Below are positions 8,002 through 15,604 of a stretch of 64,000 nucleotides of DNA, in pieces. Origin of the DNA: CAVVUF01 sp963751425. GTDB taxonomy: Bacteria > Chloroflexota > Anaerolineae > Anaerolineales > UBA4823. Position numbers and translations under genes: made by a program. Each line of letters starts with the position of its first letter. The stretch's first letter is position 1. The DNA is taken from contig CAVVUF010000002.1 of assembly GCA_963751425.1 (NCBI GenBank), forward strand, positions 1,116,001 to 1,180,000, in the 5' to 3' direction. The notes below the pieces were generated by a model that saw nothing but the letters and a program-made list of their open reading frames with translations, had not been told where the DNA came from and did no database searches.

Positions 8002-9000
8002 TTATGCTGCCTGGTCTGTGATTAAAGGCTCGTAAACGATTAAAGGCAGGGTGATGATGAACCAGGGCATATATTGGTTAAAGAGGATCGAGTTGAAACA
8101 AACGAAGGTTGCCATCACAAGCATCGAGGCAAGGTAAAATTTGATCTTCTTTTTCCAGGCTACAGTAAAGAGCACCAGCATCAAGAATAACATTGGAATG
8201 CGCGCGGGAAAGCCGGAAAGATGCATCAACATATCAAATGAATAGGCAGTAGGAAGATGCTGCCACTGGTCGCGGGTTGCTGAGAAAATGATGGAGAGGG
8301 CCAATCCTTTTACGTCCCAGACGATGAAAGGGAGCGAGGTGATTAAAGGGATGCTGATAATGACTGCCATCGCCAGAATTACCTGCTTCCATTTCTTGCT
8401 GGGAGATGCATGGTATATATGGATCAAATATAGAGGCAGTAGGAAAATGGCGATCTGTTTTATCGCCAGGGATAAGCTGAAGCTTAGCAGCGCCAACCAG
8501 CGATGCTTGGGTAGGAGCAAGAATGAAAGGAGCAGGAAGAAGATGGCGATAAAACCGATATCCCTTACCTGGACCATGTACAAGGTCCAGCGGTTCAAAG
8601 CCCATAGCAGGGAAAAAAAGACCGCTAAACCGAGGGTTTTTTTCTTTGAAAAAATAAAAAAGATCAGCCCAGTAATACATGAATTTACTACGAGCAGAAC
8701 ACGCTGCCAAAAATACAACCAGGCTTCGTAATAATTGTACCTGAGCTTTTGTGATAGATAGGAAAGTTCAATAAAAGCAGGGAAAAAAGTGGTGTATTTT
8801 TTATTTTCTCGCATATCGCTTTGCAAGATGCGAGAATAAGGATTCTCACCATTCAGAATCCGGTTGCCATCCTGGTAAAGATAAACCATATCGATTTCAT
8901 ACCTTGGGTAATCCCAGAGTGAGATTTGAAACCAGGTGTAGAAACCTAGAATCACTACCAGAATAATCCACCCCGCATATGGCTTAAACATATTCATCAT
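8002..9000 (-). CDS. Polytopic membrane protein, GT87/DUF2029-like glycosyltransferase
   Basis: About 333 residues from ATG 9000, which is preceded by GAGGGGGGA. An upstream Met at 9099 is possible but has no RBS. About eight to nine hydrophobic segments are visible. After the first there is an extracytoplasmic loop DGNRILNGENPYSRI, with the NPY element common in polyprenol-phosphate-sugar-dependent glycosyltransferases of the GT-C fold (GT87). A basic loop KKWKQ separates later helices. It probably transfers a sugar from a lipid carrier outside the membrane, but acceptor and donor are unknown. It stands alone between the oxidoreductase operon and the CBS gene. Confidence 0.6.
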   Translation of the reverse strand: MMNMFKPYAGWIILVVILGFYTWFQISLWDYPRYEIDMVYLYQDGNRILNGENPYSRILQSDMRENKKYTTFFPAFIELSYLSQKLRYNYYEAWLYFWQRVLLVVNSCITGLIFFIFSKKKTLGLAVFFSLLWALNRWTLYMVQVRDIGFIAIFFLLLSFLLLPKHRWLALLSFSLSLAIKQIAIFLLPLYLIHIYHASPSKKWKQVILAMAVIISIPLITSLPFIVWDVKGLALSIIFSATRDQWQHLPTAYSFDMLMHLSGFPARIPMLFLMLVLFTVAWKKKIKFYLASMLVMATFVCFNSILFNQYMPWFIITLPLIVYEPLITDQAA

Positions 9001-9252
9001 TCCCCCCTCGCCTCGCCTTATATCTGCAAGGCTTGGCTTATCATACTCCATGAAATTAGGTGTATCGCCGAAAGTTTCATTGCAAAGATAAAATGCCAAG
9101 CTGGTAAATTACTTGGGTGATTTACCGTTTTTGCAATGCTGAGTTTTATATTTCCTTCCGGTCAATCACATCATATTTCATATATTATTACAAATTTAAG
9201 CTCCTGAGTCACGTACTATTTGTCACATTGTCAACATCACTATTTAGGGAGA

Positions 9253-9687
9253 TCAACGAAATCCGGTTATGTATTTTTCAAGCTGATTGACCATGAATTC
9301 TAATTCCTCAATCATATCCTTAACGATATCGCCAATCGAGATCAATCCAACCAGTTGATCGCCCTCGAAAACGGGCAGATGGCGGATGTGCCGCTCGGTC
9401 ATTAAAGCCATGCACTCGTTGATAGATTGGTTCGGATTCACCGTGATAAGATCTTTTGTCATCACCTCAGCAATCTTGGTTACTTCGGGTTGCTTCCCAA
9501 TGATTACACCCTTGCGTGCGTGATCTCTTTCGGAAAATATTCCGACGACTTTCTTGTCATCCATCACAACGAGTGAACCGATCTGTTTTTCCGCCAGCAG
9601 TTTCAAAGCCTCCAGAACTGTTGCATCTTGAGAAATCGTCCACACTTGACTGCCTTTATTTTTTAAAATTTGCCATACTTTATTCAT
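9253..9687 (-). CDS. Tandem CBS-domain protein
   Basis: A 144-residue protein made of two CBS domains: residues ~12-60 (VLEALKLLAEKQIGSLVVMD, VVGIFSERDHARK) and ~75-125 (MTKDLITVNPNQ, HIRHLPVFEGDQLVGLISIGDIV). A Bateman pair like this binds adenine nucleotides (AMP, ATP or NAD-type ligands) and signals energy state, often to a partner protein. The C-terminal helix is short and no effector domain is fused. AAAGG precedes ATG 9687. No gene pairing suggests the partner. Confidence 0.85.
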   Translation of the reverse strand: MNKVWQILKNKGSQVWTISQDATVLEALKLLAEKQIGSLVVMDDKKVVGIFSERDHARKGVIIGKQPEVTKIAEVMTKDLITVNPNQSINECMALMTERHIRHLPVFEGDQLVGLISIGDIVKDMIEELEFMVNQLEKYITGFR

Positions 9688-9883
9688 CAGACAATGACCT
9701 TTCTCTACACGATGGAATTCTGTGAGCTTGAGGAAATATACATAATTTGATCAACGAAGTCCTTTATTTTATCATAATCGATCCGCCTAAAAAGCATCTG
9801 TAAGGTAGTTACAGGATTGAAAAACACTTAAAATGCAAATCTATGATAAAATTAAAAAACTTAGGCCAGATTTGTGTGTGTTC

Positions 9884-9932
9884 GTTTGCCGCCATTCCGG
9901 TTAAGGGAATGACGGTATTTGTTTGCCGCCAT
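9884..9932 (+). promoter_or_regulatory. 5' leader with duplicated 12-mer and hairpin before the RRM gene
   Basis: GTTTGCCGCCAT occurs twice (9884-9895 and 9921-9932) in the leader of the RRM gene. Between the copies, CATTCC (9893-9898) can pair with GGAATG (9906-9911). Duplicated sites in the leader of an RNA-binding protein gene would suit binding by its own product, which is inference. Confidence 0.4.
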
Positions 9933-9974
9933 GGATCTGCTTCAAAAATCTACGAGCAAGTAAGGAAAGAGGAA

Positions 9975-10322
9975 ATGGAAACGAAACTGTACGTTGGTAA
10001 TTTGTCGTATAACACCACAGATGAGGACCTGCGCGTCTTATTCACCCAATCTGGAACGGTTAAGTCTGTGGAAGTAATCAAGGATCGCGATAGTGGTCGA
10101 TCGAAAGGTTTTGCATTTGTGGAAATGAGCACCCAGGCGGAAGTAGAGAGCGCAATCAAGGCGTTCAATGGCTATAGTCTCGACAGCCGGCAGCTAAAAG
10201 TGAGCATTGCCCGACCGCGTGAAGAACGTCCCCAGGGTGGGGGTGGTTGGTATTCTGACTCTCCCCGTAAAAGCAACTACAACTCACCTCGCGGAAAGAA
10301 AACCACCCGGCGTTCGTATTAA
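9975..10322 (+). CDS. RRM-domain RNA-binding protein
   Basis: About 115 residues starting METKLYVGNL at ATG 9975, just after GAGGAA. One RNA recognition motif fills residues 3-80, with RNP2 as LYVGNL and RNP1 as RSKGFAFVEM. The tail is short, Gly/Arg/Ser-rich and basic (RPQGGGGWYSD, RGKKTTRRSY), as in bacterial Rbp proteins related to cyanobacterial cold-induced RNA-binding proteins. It binds single-stranded RNA in the cytoplasm, and its target is unknown. The frame is open upstream to 9843, but that part is the leader with duplicated motifs and does not look coding. Confidence 0.88.
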   Translation: METKLYVGNLSYNTTDEDLRVLFTQSGTVKSVEVIKDRDSGRSKGFAFVEMSTQAEVESAIKAFNGYSLDSRQLKVSIARPREERPQGGGGWYSDSPRKSNYNSPRGKKTTRRSY

Positions 10323-10433
10323 TCTTTACCACTAAACTGGCTGAACACAATCAGCACCCCTGAGATCAAGCTTACGGCGAACGAATCGTGAAGCCTATCT
10401 TAGGGGTTTTGCCATTCAAGCAGTTGCTTGAGG

Positions 10434-10474
10434 AATTTAACAGCCATCATCAATCAGATGGTGGCTGTTAAATT
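10434..10474. terminator. Bidirectional intrinsic terminator
   Basis: A 17-bp stem (AATTTAACAGCCATCAT with a near-perfect complement, one G-T pair) and a 7-nt loop lie between the convergent RRM gene (+) and ABC-F gene (-). AT-rich stem ends serve either direction. Confidence 0.7.
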
Positions 10475-10512
10475 GGGGTTTCAATTCGTGGCGGTTGTGT
10501 GCCAGCTTCCTT

Positions 10513-12504
10513 TCAGGTGGTTAATCTCTCCCACTCGTTCATCAGATTATCTAGCACCGCCTGCGCCTGGGCAACCTGATTGCTCAATTGGTGGACTACT
10601 TCATACGATTGTTTCGGCCCCGCAACCTGCAGCTCTTTAGACAGGCGCTTGAGGAGATTCTCTTGTTCTCGGATACGTCCTTCGACCAGCTCTAAGGCTT
10701 GCTGCCTGCGGCGGGTTTCCTGGCTGTTGTCACGCACCATCGGCTTCGGACGCAGCAAGATCTGAGAGGCTGGTTTGGAACCTGGGCGCATTGCCCCGCG
10801 CAAGATATACTCTCGATAGGTGCCTTTGAAGGTATGCAGCTTGCCATCACGCAGCTCCCAAATTTGAGTGCCAAGCTGGTCAATTAAATACCGGTCGTGC
10901 GAGACGAGTAAAATGGTGCCGGAGAATTCTTTCAGCACCGCTTCCAGGGCCTCGCGGGCGGGAATATCCAGGTGGTTGGTGGGCTCATCCAACAGCAGGA
11001 AGTTGGATTCTTCGAGAGAAAGGATCGCCAACGCCAGGCGAGCGCGCTCTCCACCCGAAAGCAGCGAAATTTGCTTAAAGACATCATCACCCCGAAACAA
11101 GTAGCGCGCCAGGTGAGTGCGCGCTGCTCCGGGGTCCATGGCTTTGTGCCGGAGCAGCTCATCCAAGACAGAGCAATCCATGTTCAGGCTGTCATGCGCT
11201 TGAGCGAAATATCCAATTTTCAAGCCCGCACCAGGATTTAGCTTGCCTTTGAGGGGATCCAGCTGCCCAAGCAGGACCTTCAGAAAGGTGGTCTTTCCGC
11301 TGCCATTTGGGCCAATCAGCGCGGCGCACTCGCCTCGGCGCAGCTCCAGCTCGTGGATGGTGAAGAGGGCATTGCCAGGATAGCCAATGGTGACTTTATC
11401 AGCGCGCAGCACCAGGTTTCCGCCCGTGCTGGCTGGGCTGAGGCGCGGGCGCAGGTAGAGAGGGCGGTCGATCTCCGGCTGGATGGCGTTGACAGCTCGC
11501 ACGGCTTCGATCACATCCAGAGGCTTATCAGCGCGAAAACCTGTTTCATGCCATTTGCGCCCATCCCGCAACGCCAGGACGCCATAACCTTGAACAATGG
11601 CGATATCGTGACTCAAGCGGCGCAGCAGGCCTAAGGCACGCGCATGCGTGGAAGCGCGCACCCAGTTGCGCTGGATGAAGTCCACCTCGTTGAGCAGACG
11701 AGTTTTTTCTTCTTGAAAAACACGGTCGTAATATTCCCAGCGCGCCTCGCGCTGGAGCAGGTACGCACTGTAGTTGCCTGAGTAAGCCTCGATGCCGCGC
11801 CGGCTCATCTCCCAGATGGTATTTACGGTGTTATCCAGGAAATAGCGGTCGTGGCTGACGATGATCACCGCACCTTCCCATTCTTGAAGGGCATGCTCGA
11901 GCCATTCAACGGCCTCAATATCCAAATGATTGGTCGGCTCATCCAGCATGAGCAGGTCAGGTTTCTCAAGGAGCAAGCGTGCTAGTAAAGCCCGTGTCTT
12001 TTGACCGCCACTCAGCTGGCGCAGCGGCTGGTTCCAGGTGCTTTTTCCCAATCCTAACCCATCCAATGTCCGCTGGATGCGCACTTCATAATCATAGCCG
12101 CCGGCATGTTCGAAAGCCTGCTGCAGCTCGCCGTATTTCTCGAGTAAAGCCTGGGCGGAATTCCCGTTAGCCATCTCGGTTTCCAAGAGGGTCAATTCCT
12201 CCTGCCGCGCTTGTAAACCTGAGAAGACGGTGAGCATCTCTGCATACACGGTATTTTCGCGGTCAGCGAAGGCTTCTACAGCCTCCTGGCGTAGATAGCC
12301 TAGCCTGCGGCCGCGCGCTAAGTGGATTTGCCCTCTGGTAGGTGGATTTATCCCTGCCAGGATCAGCAGCAGCGAAGTCTTGCCGATGCCATTCGGGCCA
12401 ATCAACCCAATTTTTCCGTCATTTGGAACGTTTACAGAGATGCCGCGGAAGAGATCGAAGGCACCAAACGAAAGACCGATATTTTCAACATTTAGAATAG
12501 ACAT
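10513..12504 (-). CDS. ABC-F family ATPase (ribosome-associated)
   Basis: A 663-residue protein with two ABC ATPase domains and no membrane segments. Domain 1: Walker A GPNGIGKTS, signature LSGGQKTR, Walker B LLMLDEPTNHLD. Domain 2: GPNGSGKTT, LSGGERAR, FLLLDEPTNHLD. The interdomain linker (RLLNEVDFIQRNWVRAS onward) corresponds to the P-site tRNA interaction motif, and the last ~80 residues form a basic coiled coil. ABC-F proteins bind the ribosomal E site and either rescue stalled ribosomes or protect against antibiotics. It lies downstream of a TetA-like pump and behind a leader peptide with attenuator, arguing for an antibiotic-responsive member. The start at 12504 is preceded by GGAG. Confidence 0.92.
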   Translation of the reverse strand: MSILNVENIGLSFGAFDLFRGISVNVPNDGKIGLIGPNGIGKTSLLLILAGINPPTRGQIHLARGRRLGYLRQEAVEAFADRENTVYAEMLTVFSGLQARQEELTLLETEMANGNSAQALLEKYGELQQAFEHAGGYDYEVRIQRTLDGLGLGKSTWNQPLRQLSGGQKTRALLARLLLEKPDLLMLDEPTNHLDIEAVEWLEHALQEWEGAVIIVSHDRYFLDNTVNTIWEMSRRGIEAYSGNYSAYLLQREARWEYYDRVFQEEKTRLLNEVDFIQRNWVRASTHARALGLLRRLSHDIAIVQGYGVLALRDGRKWHETGFRADKPLDVIEAVRAVNAIQPEIDRPLYLRPRLSPASTGGNLVLRADKVTIGYPGNALFTIHELELRRGECAALIGPNGSGKTTFLKVLLGQLDPLKGKLNPGAGLKIGYFAQAHDSLNMDCSVLDELLRHKAMDPGAARTHLARYLFRGDDVFKQISLLSGGERARLALAILSLEESNFLLLDEPTNHLDIPAREALEAVLKEFSGTILLVSHDRYLIDQLGTQIWELRDGKLHTFKGTYREYILRGAMRPGSKPASQILLRPKPMVRDNSQETRRRQQALELVEGRIREQENLLKRLSKELQVAGPKQSYEVVHQLSNQVAQAQAVLDNLMNEWERLTT

Positions 12505-12522
12505 AGCTTGCTCCAGTAATTG

Positions 12523-12540
12523 AGAGGGCCGCCGCCCTTG
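12523..12540 (-). other. GC-rich hairpin near the ABC-F ribosome-binding site
   Basis: AGGGC and GCCCT with a GGCG loop form a short hairpin about 20 nt upstream of the ABC-F start codon on the minus strand. It could affect initiation or be incidental. Confidence 0.35.
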
Positions 12541-12623
12541 GTAATATTTAACCGACCAGGCGATCTGCCCGTAGCCGGTTGGATGGCTGTGCCCAGGAGC
12601 TGCCTAAGCAGGGTTCCGATGGC

Positions 12624-12660
12624 AAATAAAACGGCCACGGGCTGGAGTGCGCCGTGGCCG
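12624..12660 (-). terminator. Leader terminator (attenuator) before the ABC-F gene
   Basis: On the minus strand CGGCCACGG (12660-12652) pairs with CCGTGGCCG (12640-12632), a perfect 9-bp GC-rich stem with an 11-nt loop. It is followed at once by TTTTATTTG. This is a canonical intrinsic terminator placed between a promoter and the ABC-F start codon 120 bases further on, so it must be bypassed for expression. Confidence 0.8.
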
Positions 12661-12701
12661 GGGACTTATGCGTATAGCAGTAGACTCAACAGGCGCACTC
12701 C
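12644..12701 (-). promoter_or_regulatory. Antiterminator pairing competing with the leader terminator
   Basis: GGAGTGCGCC (12701-12692, minus strand) is exactly complementary to GGCGCACTCC (12653-12644). The second segment covers the terminator loop and the last two bases of its first arm. The first segment is the final codons of the leader peptide. A ribosome completing the peptide would mask it and allow termination. A ribosome stalled earlier would leave it free to pair and weaken the terminator. Only two stem bases are directly shared, so exclusion may be steric. Confidence 0.65.
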
Positions 12702-12766
12702 AAGAAGGACAAGCTAACACCGCCTGCCCTCGTGCTCATTTGAATGTGGAAGACTGCCTGGTTCAT
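12686..12766 (-). CDS. 26-residue leader peptide of the ABC-F gene
   Basis: A small reading frame begins ATG at 12766, 10 bases after AAAGGA (12782-12777), and ends TGA at 12688-12686. The peptide starts MNQAVFHIQM and ends SLSFLECAC. Its start codon is 5 bp past the stop of the MFS gene. Its last codons form one arm of the antiterminator, the geometry expected of a translation-sensing leader. It is too short to be recognised by similarity, so the evidence is position, RBS and overlap with competing RNA structures. Confidence 0.65.
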   Translation of the reverse strand: MNQAVFHIQMSTRAGGVSLSFLECAC

Positions 12767-12770
12767 CGGG

Positions 12771-14084
12771 TTAATTTCCTTTATGGGTTGAGTTTACCAT
12801 GTAAAATAGACTGGTGTCAAGATTTTTTCTCTTATAGTGAGGCGTTGTTTTTTGGAATCGGGATGATTCACTCTGAACAATTTTTGTTCGCCAGACAAAG
12901 AAGCATGCCAGAGCGAGGAGTAAACCACCTCCTACAAAGACCGATGCGGGTGAAATATAGACAAAAGCAAAACCGGCGAGTAACGGTCCCAATATATTGG
13001 TCAGGCTATACAGCCCTGAGGTTGTTCCCTGGGCGCGACCTTGTTCGTGTTGCGGCACATTATTGGCAACCAGGGCGTCTAGGGTTGGACGGGTGAATGC
13101 GTTGCCTAGAGCGCTGAGTATAGCAAGTGGGTATAGAAGACCAAAGACAGGGACGAAAACAAACAGGGGATAGGCTATTGCCTGAAGAATCAATCCTGAG
13201 ATAGCAATCCTTTTTTCCCCGAAATGAGGCGTCAACCGGTAAACGATCACGCCTTGTCCAATCATTTGGCTTACTCCAACCATAAAAAATAAATAGGAAT
13301 TGGACTGCGGGGTGGCAGAGAAATGTTCCAATGTATAAACTGTAATGTAACTGAATAAACCGCTGTATGCCAGGTAGATCAGAAAGATTGCTGAGAGAAG
13401 CAAGCTCAAATTAGGCAGCCGGCGGATCTCGTTAATGATACTAAAAGGATTCACTTGCGAAAGGCGAAAGGCTTCTCTGGATCTCTTTTCTGGTGGGAGC
13501 GATTCGGGCAGGAAGAAGAAACCGAACAGGAAGCTTGCGAATGAAAGCACACCCGCTGCGAAAGCTGGCGCGGCGATGCTGATTCCGCTGAGCAAGCCAG
13601 CGATAATTGGTCCGAAGATAAATCCAAGGCCAAATGCAATACCGCCAAAAGCGAAGTACTTAGCCCGCTCTTTGGGTTGGGTGGAATCTGCAATATATGC
13701 CATGGCAGTGGCGATGTTCCCACTTGTGAAACCATCAATCAAGCGGGAGAGGAATAAAATCCAAAGTGCACCGCCAAGGCCAAAAATTACATATCCAACC
13801 GCCGAGCCCAGCACACTGAATAAAAGAACAGGACGTCTACCCAACCGGTCTGAAATTTTGCCTAAAGCAGGCGCAGCCAGAAATGCGGCTGCAGAGTAAG
13901 TAGAAGAAAGTAAACCTACTGTGAGTGCATTTAAATTGTACTGGCGAACGATGTAAGGTAAGATTGGTAGCAGCAGGGTGGATCCCATGATGTCGAGGAA
14001 CATGGTTATGAAAATAAAGGGAAGTCCTCGTTTTGAAGGACTTTGATCAATTTTTACAAGCATGCTTGGGCGATTAGTATCCAT
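12771..14084 (-). CDS. TetA-like MFS drug efflux transporter
   Basis: A 437-residue, 12-helix major facilitator protein of the drug:H+ antiporter type. Motif A is visible as GKISDRLGRRPVLL after helix 2. LSRLIDGFTSGN and the helix 5 region (FGLGFIFGPIIAGLL, motif C-like) match TetA-type pumps. The N-terminus begins cytoplasmic and the C-terminal tail is basic. It likely exports small hydrophobic drugs across the inner membrane. It is transcribed divergently from a marR gene across a shared operator and lies just upstream of the ABC-F gene. The -10 element of its promoter falls inside the operator palindrome, so MarR repression is likely. Confidence 0.88.
   Translation of the reverse strand: MDTNRPSMLVKIDQSPSKRGLPFIFITMFLDIMGSTLLLPILPYIVRQYNLNALTVGLLSSTYSAAAFLAAPALGKISDRLGRRPVLLFSVLGSAVGYVIFGLGGALWILFLSRLIDGFTSGNIATAMAYIADSTQPKERAKYFAFGGIAFGLGFIFGPIIAGLLSGISIAAPAFAAGVLSFASFLFGFFFLPESLPPEKRSREAFRLSQVNPFSIINEIRRLPNLSLLLSAIFLIYLAYSGLFSYITVYTLEHFSATPQSNSYLFFMVGVSQMIGQGVIVYRLTPHFGEKRIAISGLILQAIAYPLFVFVPVFGLLYPLAILSALGNAFTRPTLDALVANNVPQHEQGRAQGTTSGLYSLTNILGPLLAGFAFVYISPASVFVGGGLLLALACFFVWRTKIVQSESSRFQKTTPHYKRKNLDTSLFYMVNSTHKGN
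12791..12820 (-). promoter_or_regulatory. Candidate internal promoter for the ABC-F leader
   Basis: On the minus strand TTGACA (12820-12815), an 18-bp spacer and TAAACT (12796-12791) lie within the last codons of the MFS gene. A start near 12784 would give a leader beginning just before the leader-peptide RBS. Read-through from the MFS gene is an alternative source of transcript. Confidence 0.5.
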
Positions 14085-14120
14085 ATTGTCTCTTTTTAAT
14101 TATGACCTATTGAATATGTT

Positions 14121-14159
14121 ATAATCTAATTATCTTAGTTTAAAAGATAATTAGATTAT
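14121..14159. promoter_or_regulatory. MarR-type operator, 16-bp perfect inverted repeat
   Basis: ATAATCTAATTATCTT (14121-14136) and its exact complement AAGATAATTAGATTAT (14144-14159) are separated by 7 bp. It is the only strong palindrome between the divergent MFS and marR genes and overlaps -10 hexamers on both strands. Binding by the adjacent MarR protein would repress both genes. Binding itself is inferred. Confidence 0.8.
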
Positions 14160-14182
14160 AAGCAAATTTATCTTTCTGTCAA
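14155..14182 (-). promoter_or_regulatory. Promoter of the MFS gene
   Basis: On the minus strand TTGACA (14182-14177) and TATAAT (14160-14155) are spaced by 16 bp, both perfect consensus hexamers. The -10 sits in the right arm of the operator palindrome. A TATAAT also occurs on the + strand at 14120-14125 inside the left arm and may serve marR, but with no good -35. Confidence 0.75.
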
Positions 14183-14238
14183 TCCTAACAGATATTTGAG
14201 GATATAATCACCACATAGGCAAATAAAGGGAGCTCATT

Positions 14239-14733
14239 ATGGCAGAAAAAATCATTGGTCGGGAAAAATTTTTGAAGCAGCTGGACGAAGAAATGCGCCA
14301 GATGAGCACCTGGACGGTGTTGTTCCACAGCGCCATTGCTGAGCAGGTTGATTTGAACGTTACAGACCAAAAATGCCTTGACATCCTTAACCAGCATGGA
14401 CCGTTAGCGGCCGGACGGCTGGCAGATATCACAGGGTTGACCACTGGAGCTATCACCGGTGTGATCGACAGATTAGAAAAAGCTGGTTATGTACAACGAG
14501 AACGAGACCCGAGCGATCGGAGGCGAGTGATCGTCCAGCCTGCCCTGGAAAAAGTAGCCCAGGATCTCGGTCCAATCTTTACTCATTTTCAGCAACGTTA
14601 TCTTCCGCTCCTTGAAAATTATCAGGAGGATGATTTAAACCTGTTGATCTGTTTTTTTCAAGAAAGCGTTCGATTCTTGCAGGAGGAGATTAATTGGCTG
14701 AGACAGAGGGAATTGAATGATATCCGGCAGTGA
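14239..14733 (+). CDS. MarR-family transcriptional regulator
   Basis: A 164-residue winged-helix regulator. Dimerisation helices lie at both ends (residues ~5-35 and ~115-160). The winged helix is at ~45-105, with LAAGRLADITGLTTGAITGVIDRLEKAGYVQRERDPSDRRRVIV showing the recognition helix and the wing with the conserved D-x-R-x3. GGGAG precedes ATG 14239. MarR repressors release DNA on binding phenolic or drug-like ligands. Here the divergent partner is a TetA-like pump and the shared operator palindrome lies between them, so it probably represses the pump and itself. Confidence 0.9.
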   Translation: MAEKIIGREKFLKQLDEEMRQMSTWTVLFHSAIAEQVDLNVTDQKCLDILNQHGPLAAGRLADITGLTTGAITGVIDRLEKAGYVQRERDPSDRRRVIVQPALEKVAQDLGPIFTHFQQRYLPLLENYQEDDLNLLICFFQESVRFLQEEINWLRQRELNDIRQ

Positions 14734-14760
14734 TGCTCTAAACAACTTGTTAAAAAGCCG

Positions 14761-14789
14761 TTGACATTGCAGGAGAACCCGTTTATAAT
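14761..14789 (+). promoter_or_regulatory. Near-consensus housekeeping promoter of rplU-rpmA-rpmE
   Basis: TTGACA (14761-14766), a 17-bp spacer and TATAAT (14784-14789) match the sigma-70 consensus at all positions. A start near 14796 gives a leader of about 170 nt before rplU. Confidence 0.88.
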
Positions 14790-14802
14790 ACAGCCCGCTC
14801 TG

Positions 14803-14834
14803 TCCCAGCAGAAGTTCGCTGGGGCAATCTTTTG
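14803..14834 (+). promoter_or_regulatory. Hairpin in the rplU leader
   Basis: CCCAGC (14804-14809) pairs with GCTGGG (14818-14823) and is followed by GCAATCTTTTG, a terminator-like shape directly after the transcription start. Autogenous control by L21 or attenuation is possible. No match to a named leader family is claimed. Confidence 0.45.
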
Positions 14835-14967
14835 TTGAACTATTTGCCTTTAGGATGAGCTTTTCTGCTGGCAAACATAACCCCAACTTCCCCAGAACAC
14901 GGCGCATCTGACTAATGTCAGGTAAGAGGCGCGGGGTCTCTGGCGAAGTGAAGATTGGAGAAAAATT

Positions 14968-15285
14968 ATGAAGTATGCCATTGTAGAGGATGGCGGCAAA
15001 CAGTACAAAGCCGTCATCGGCAGCACGATTGAAGTGGATCATTTCCCTTCAGAGACTGGTGAGACCATTGATCTTGAACGAGTCCTTCTGGTTGCAGATG
15101 AAGATCAGGTTGAAGTTGGTACTCCCCTGGTGGCGGGAGCGAAGGTACAGGCAACTGTGGTCGCTCAGATTAAAGCCCCAAAAGTGATCGTTTTCAGGTA
15201 CTCGCCAAAGAAGCGCTTTCGCCTCAAGCGAGGGCATCGCCAGCAGTACACTCGTTTGCGTATCGAATCGATTGTGATGGAGTAG
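14968..15285 (+). CDS. rplU: 50S ribosomal protein L21
   Basis: A 105-residue protein that begins MKYAIVEDGGKQYKA, the L21 N-terminal signature, and has the C-terminal basic stretch PKKRFRLKRGHRQQYTRLRI that contacts 23S rRNA. Length is standard. GGAG stands 7 bases before the ATG. It is followed after 9 bp by rpmA, the near-universal bacterial order, behind a consensus promoter and a structured leader. Confidence 0.97.
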   Translation: MKYAIVEDGGKQYKAVIGSTIEVDHFPSETGETIDLERVLLVADEDQVEVGTPLVAGAKVQATVVAQIKAPKVIVFRYSPKKRFRLKRGHRQQYTRLRIESIVME

Positions 15286-15294
15286 GAGGACGAT

Positions 15295-15570
15295 ATGGCA
15301 CATAAAAAAGGTGGCGGCTCCAGCCGCAATGGTCGTGACAGCCAGGGACAGCGCCTGGGTGTGAAAAAGTATGGTGGTGAGCACGTAAGATCAGGCAATA
15401 TTCTCGTTCGCCAGCATGGCACCCACATCAAACCGGGTTTGAACGTTGGTGTTGGCACGGATTTTACACTTTTTGCCCAGATTGACGGGGTAGTTGTGTA
15501 TGAAGTGATCCGTGACGATCGCAAGTGTGTGCACGTGATGCCCGTCCAAGAAGCAGTCGCGGAAAAATAA
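15295..15570 (+). CDS. rpmA: 50S ribosomal protein L27
   Basis: A 91-residue protein with the L27 signature: MAHKKGGGSSRNGRDSQGQR followed by LGVKKYGGE and VRSGNILVRQHGTH. The N-terminal tail begins AHKK after Met and reaches toward the peptidyl-transferase centre. There is no cleavable N-terminal extension of the Firmicutes type. AGGAGGA precedes the ATG, and the gene is co-transcribed with rplU. Confidence 0.97.
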   Translation: MAHKKGGGSSRNGRDSQGQRLGVKKYGGEHVRSGNILVRQHGTHIKPGLNVGVGTDFTLFAQIDGVVVYEVIRDDRKCVHVMPVQEAVAEK

Positions 15571-15604
15571 CGGTATCCGGGTTTTTAACGGAAAGGATTT
15601 TGAG

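Noticed and set aside
9103..9131. Hairpin GGTAAAT/ATTTACC followed by GTTTTT as a terminator
   Set aside because: The U-run lies on the + strand where no gene ends, and on the minus strand there is no U-run. Kept out for lack of support.
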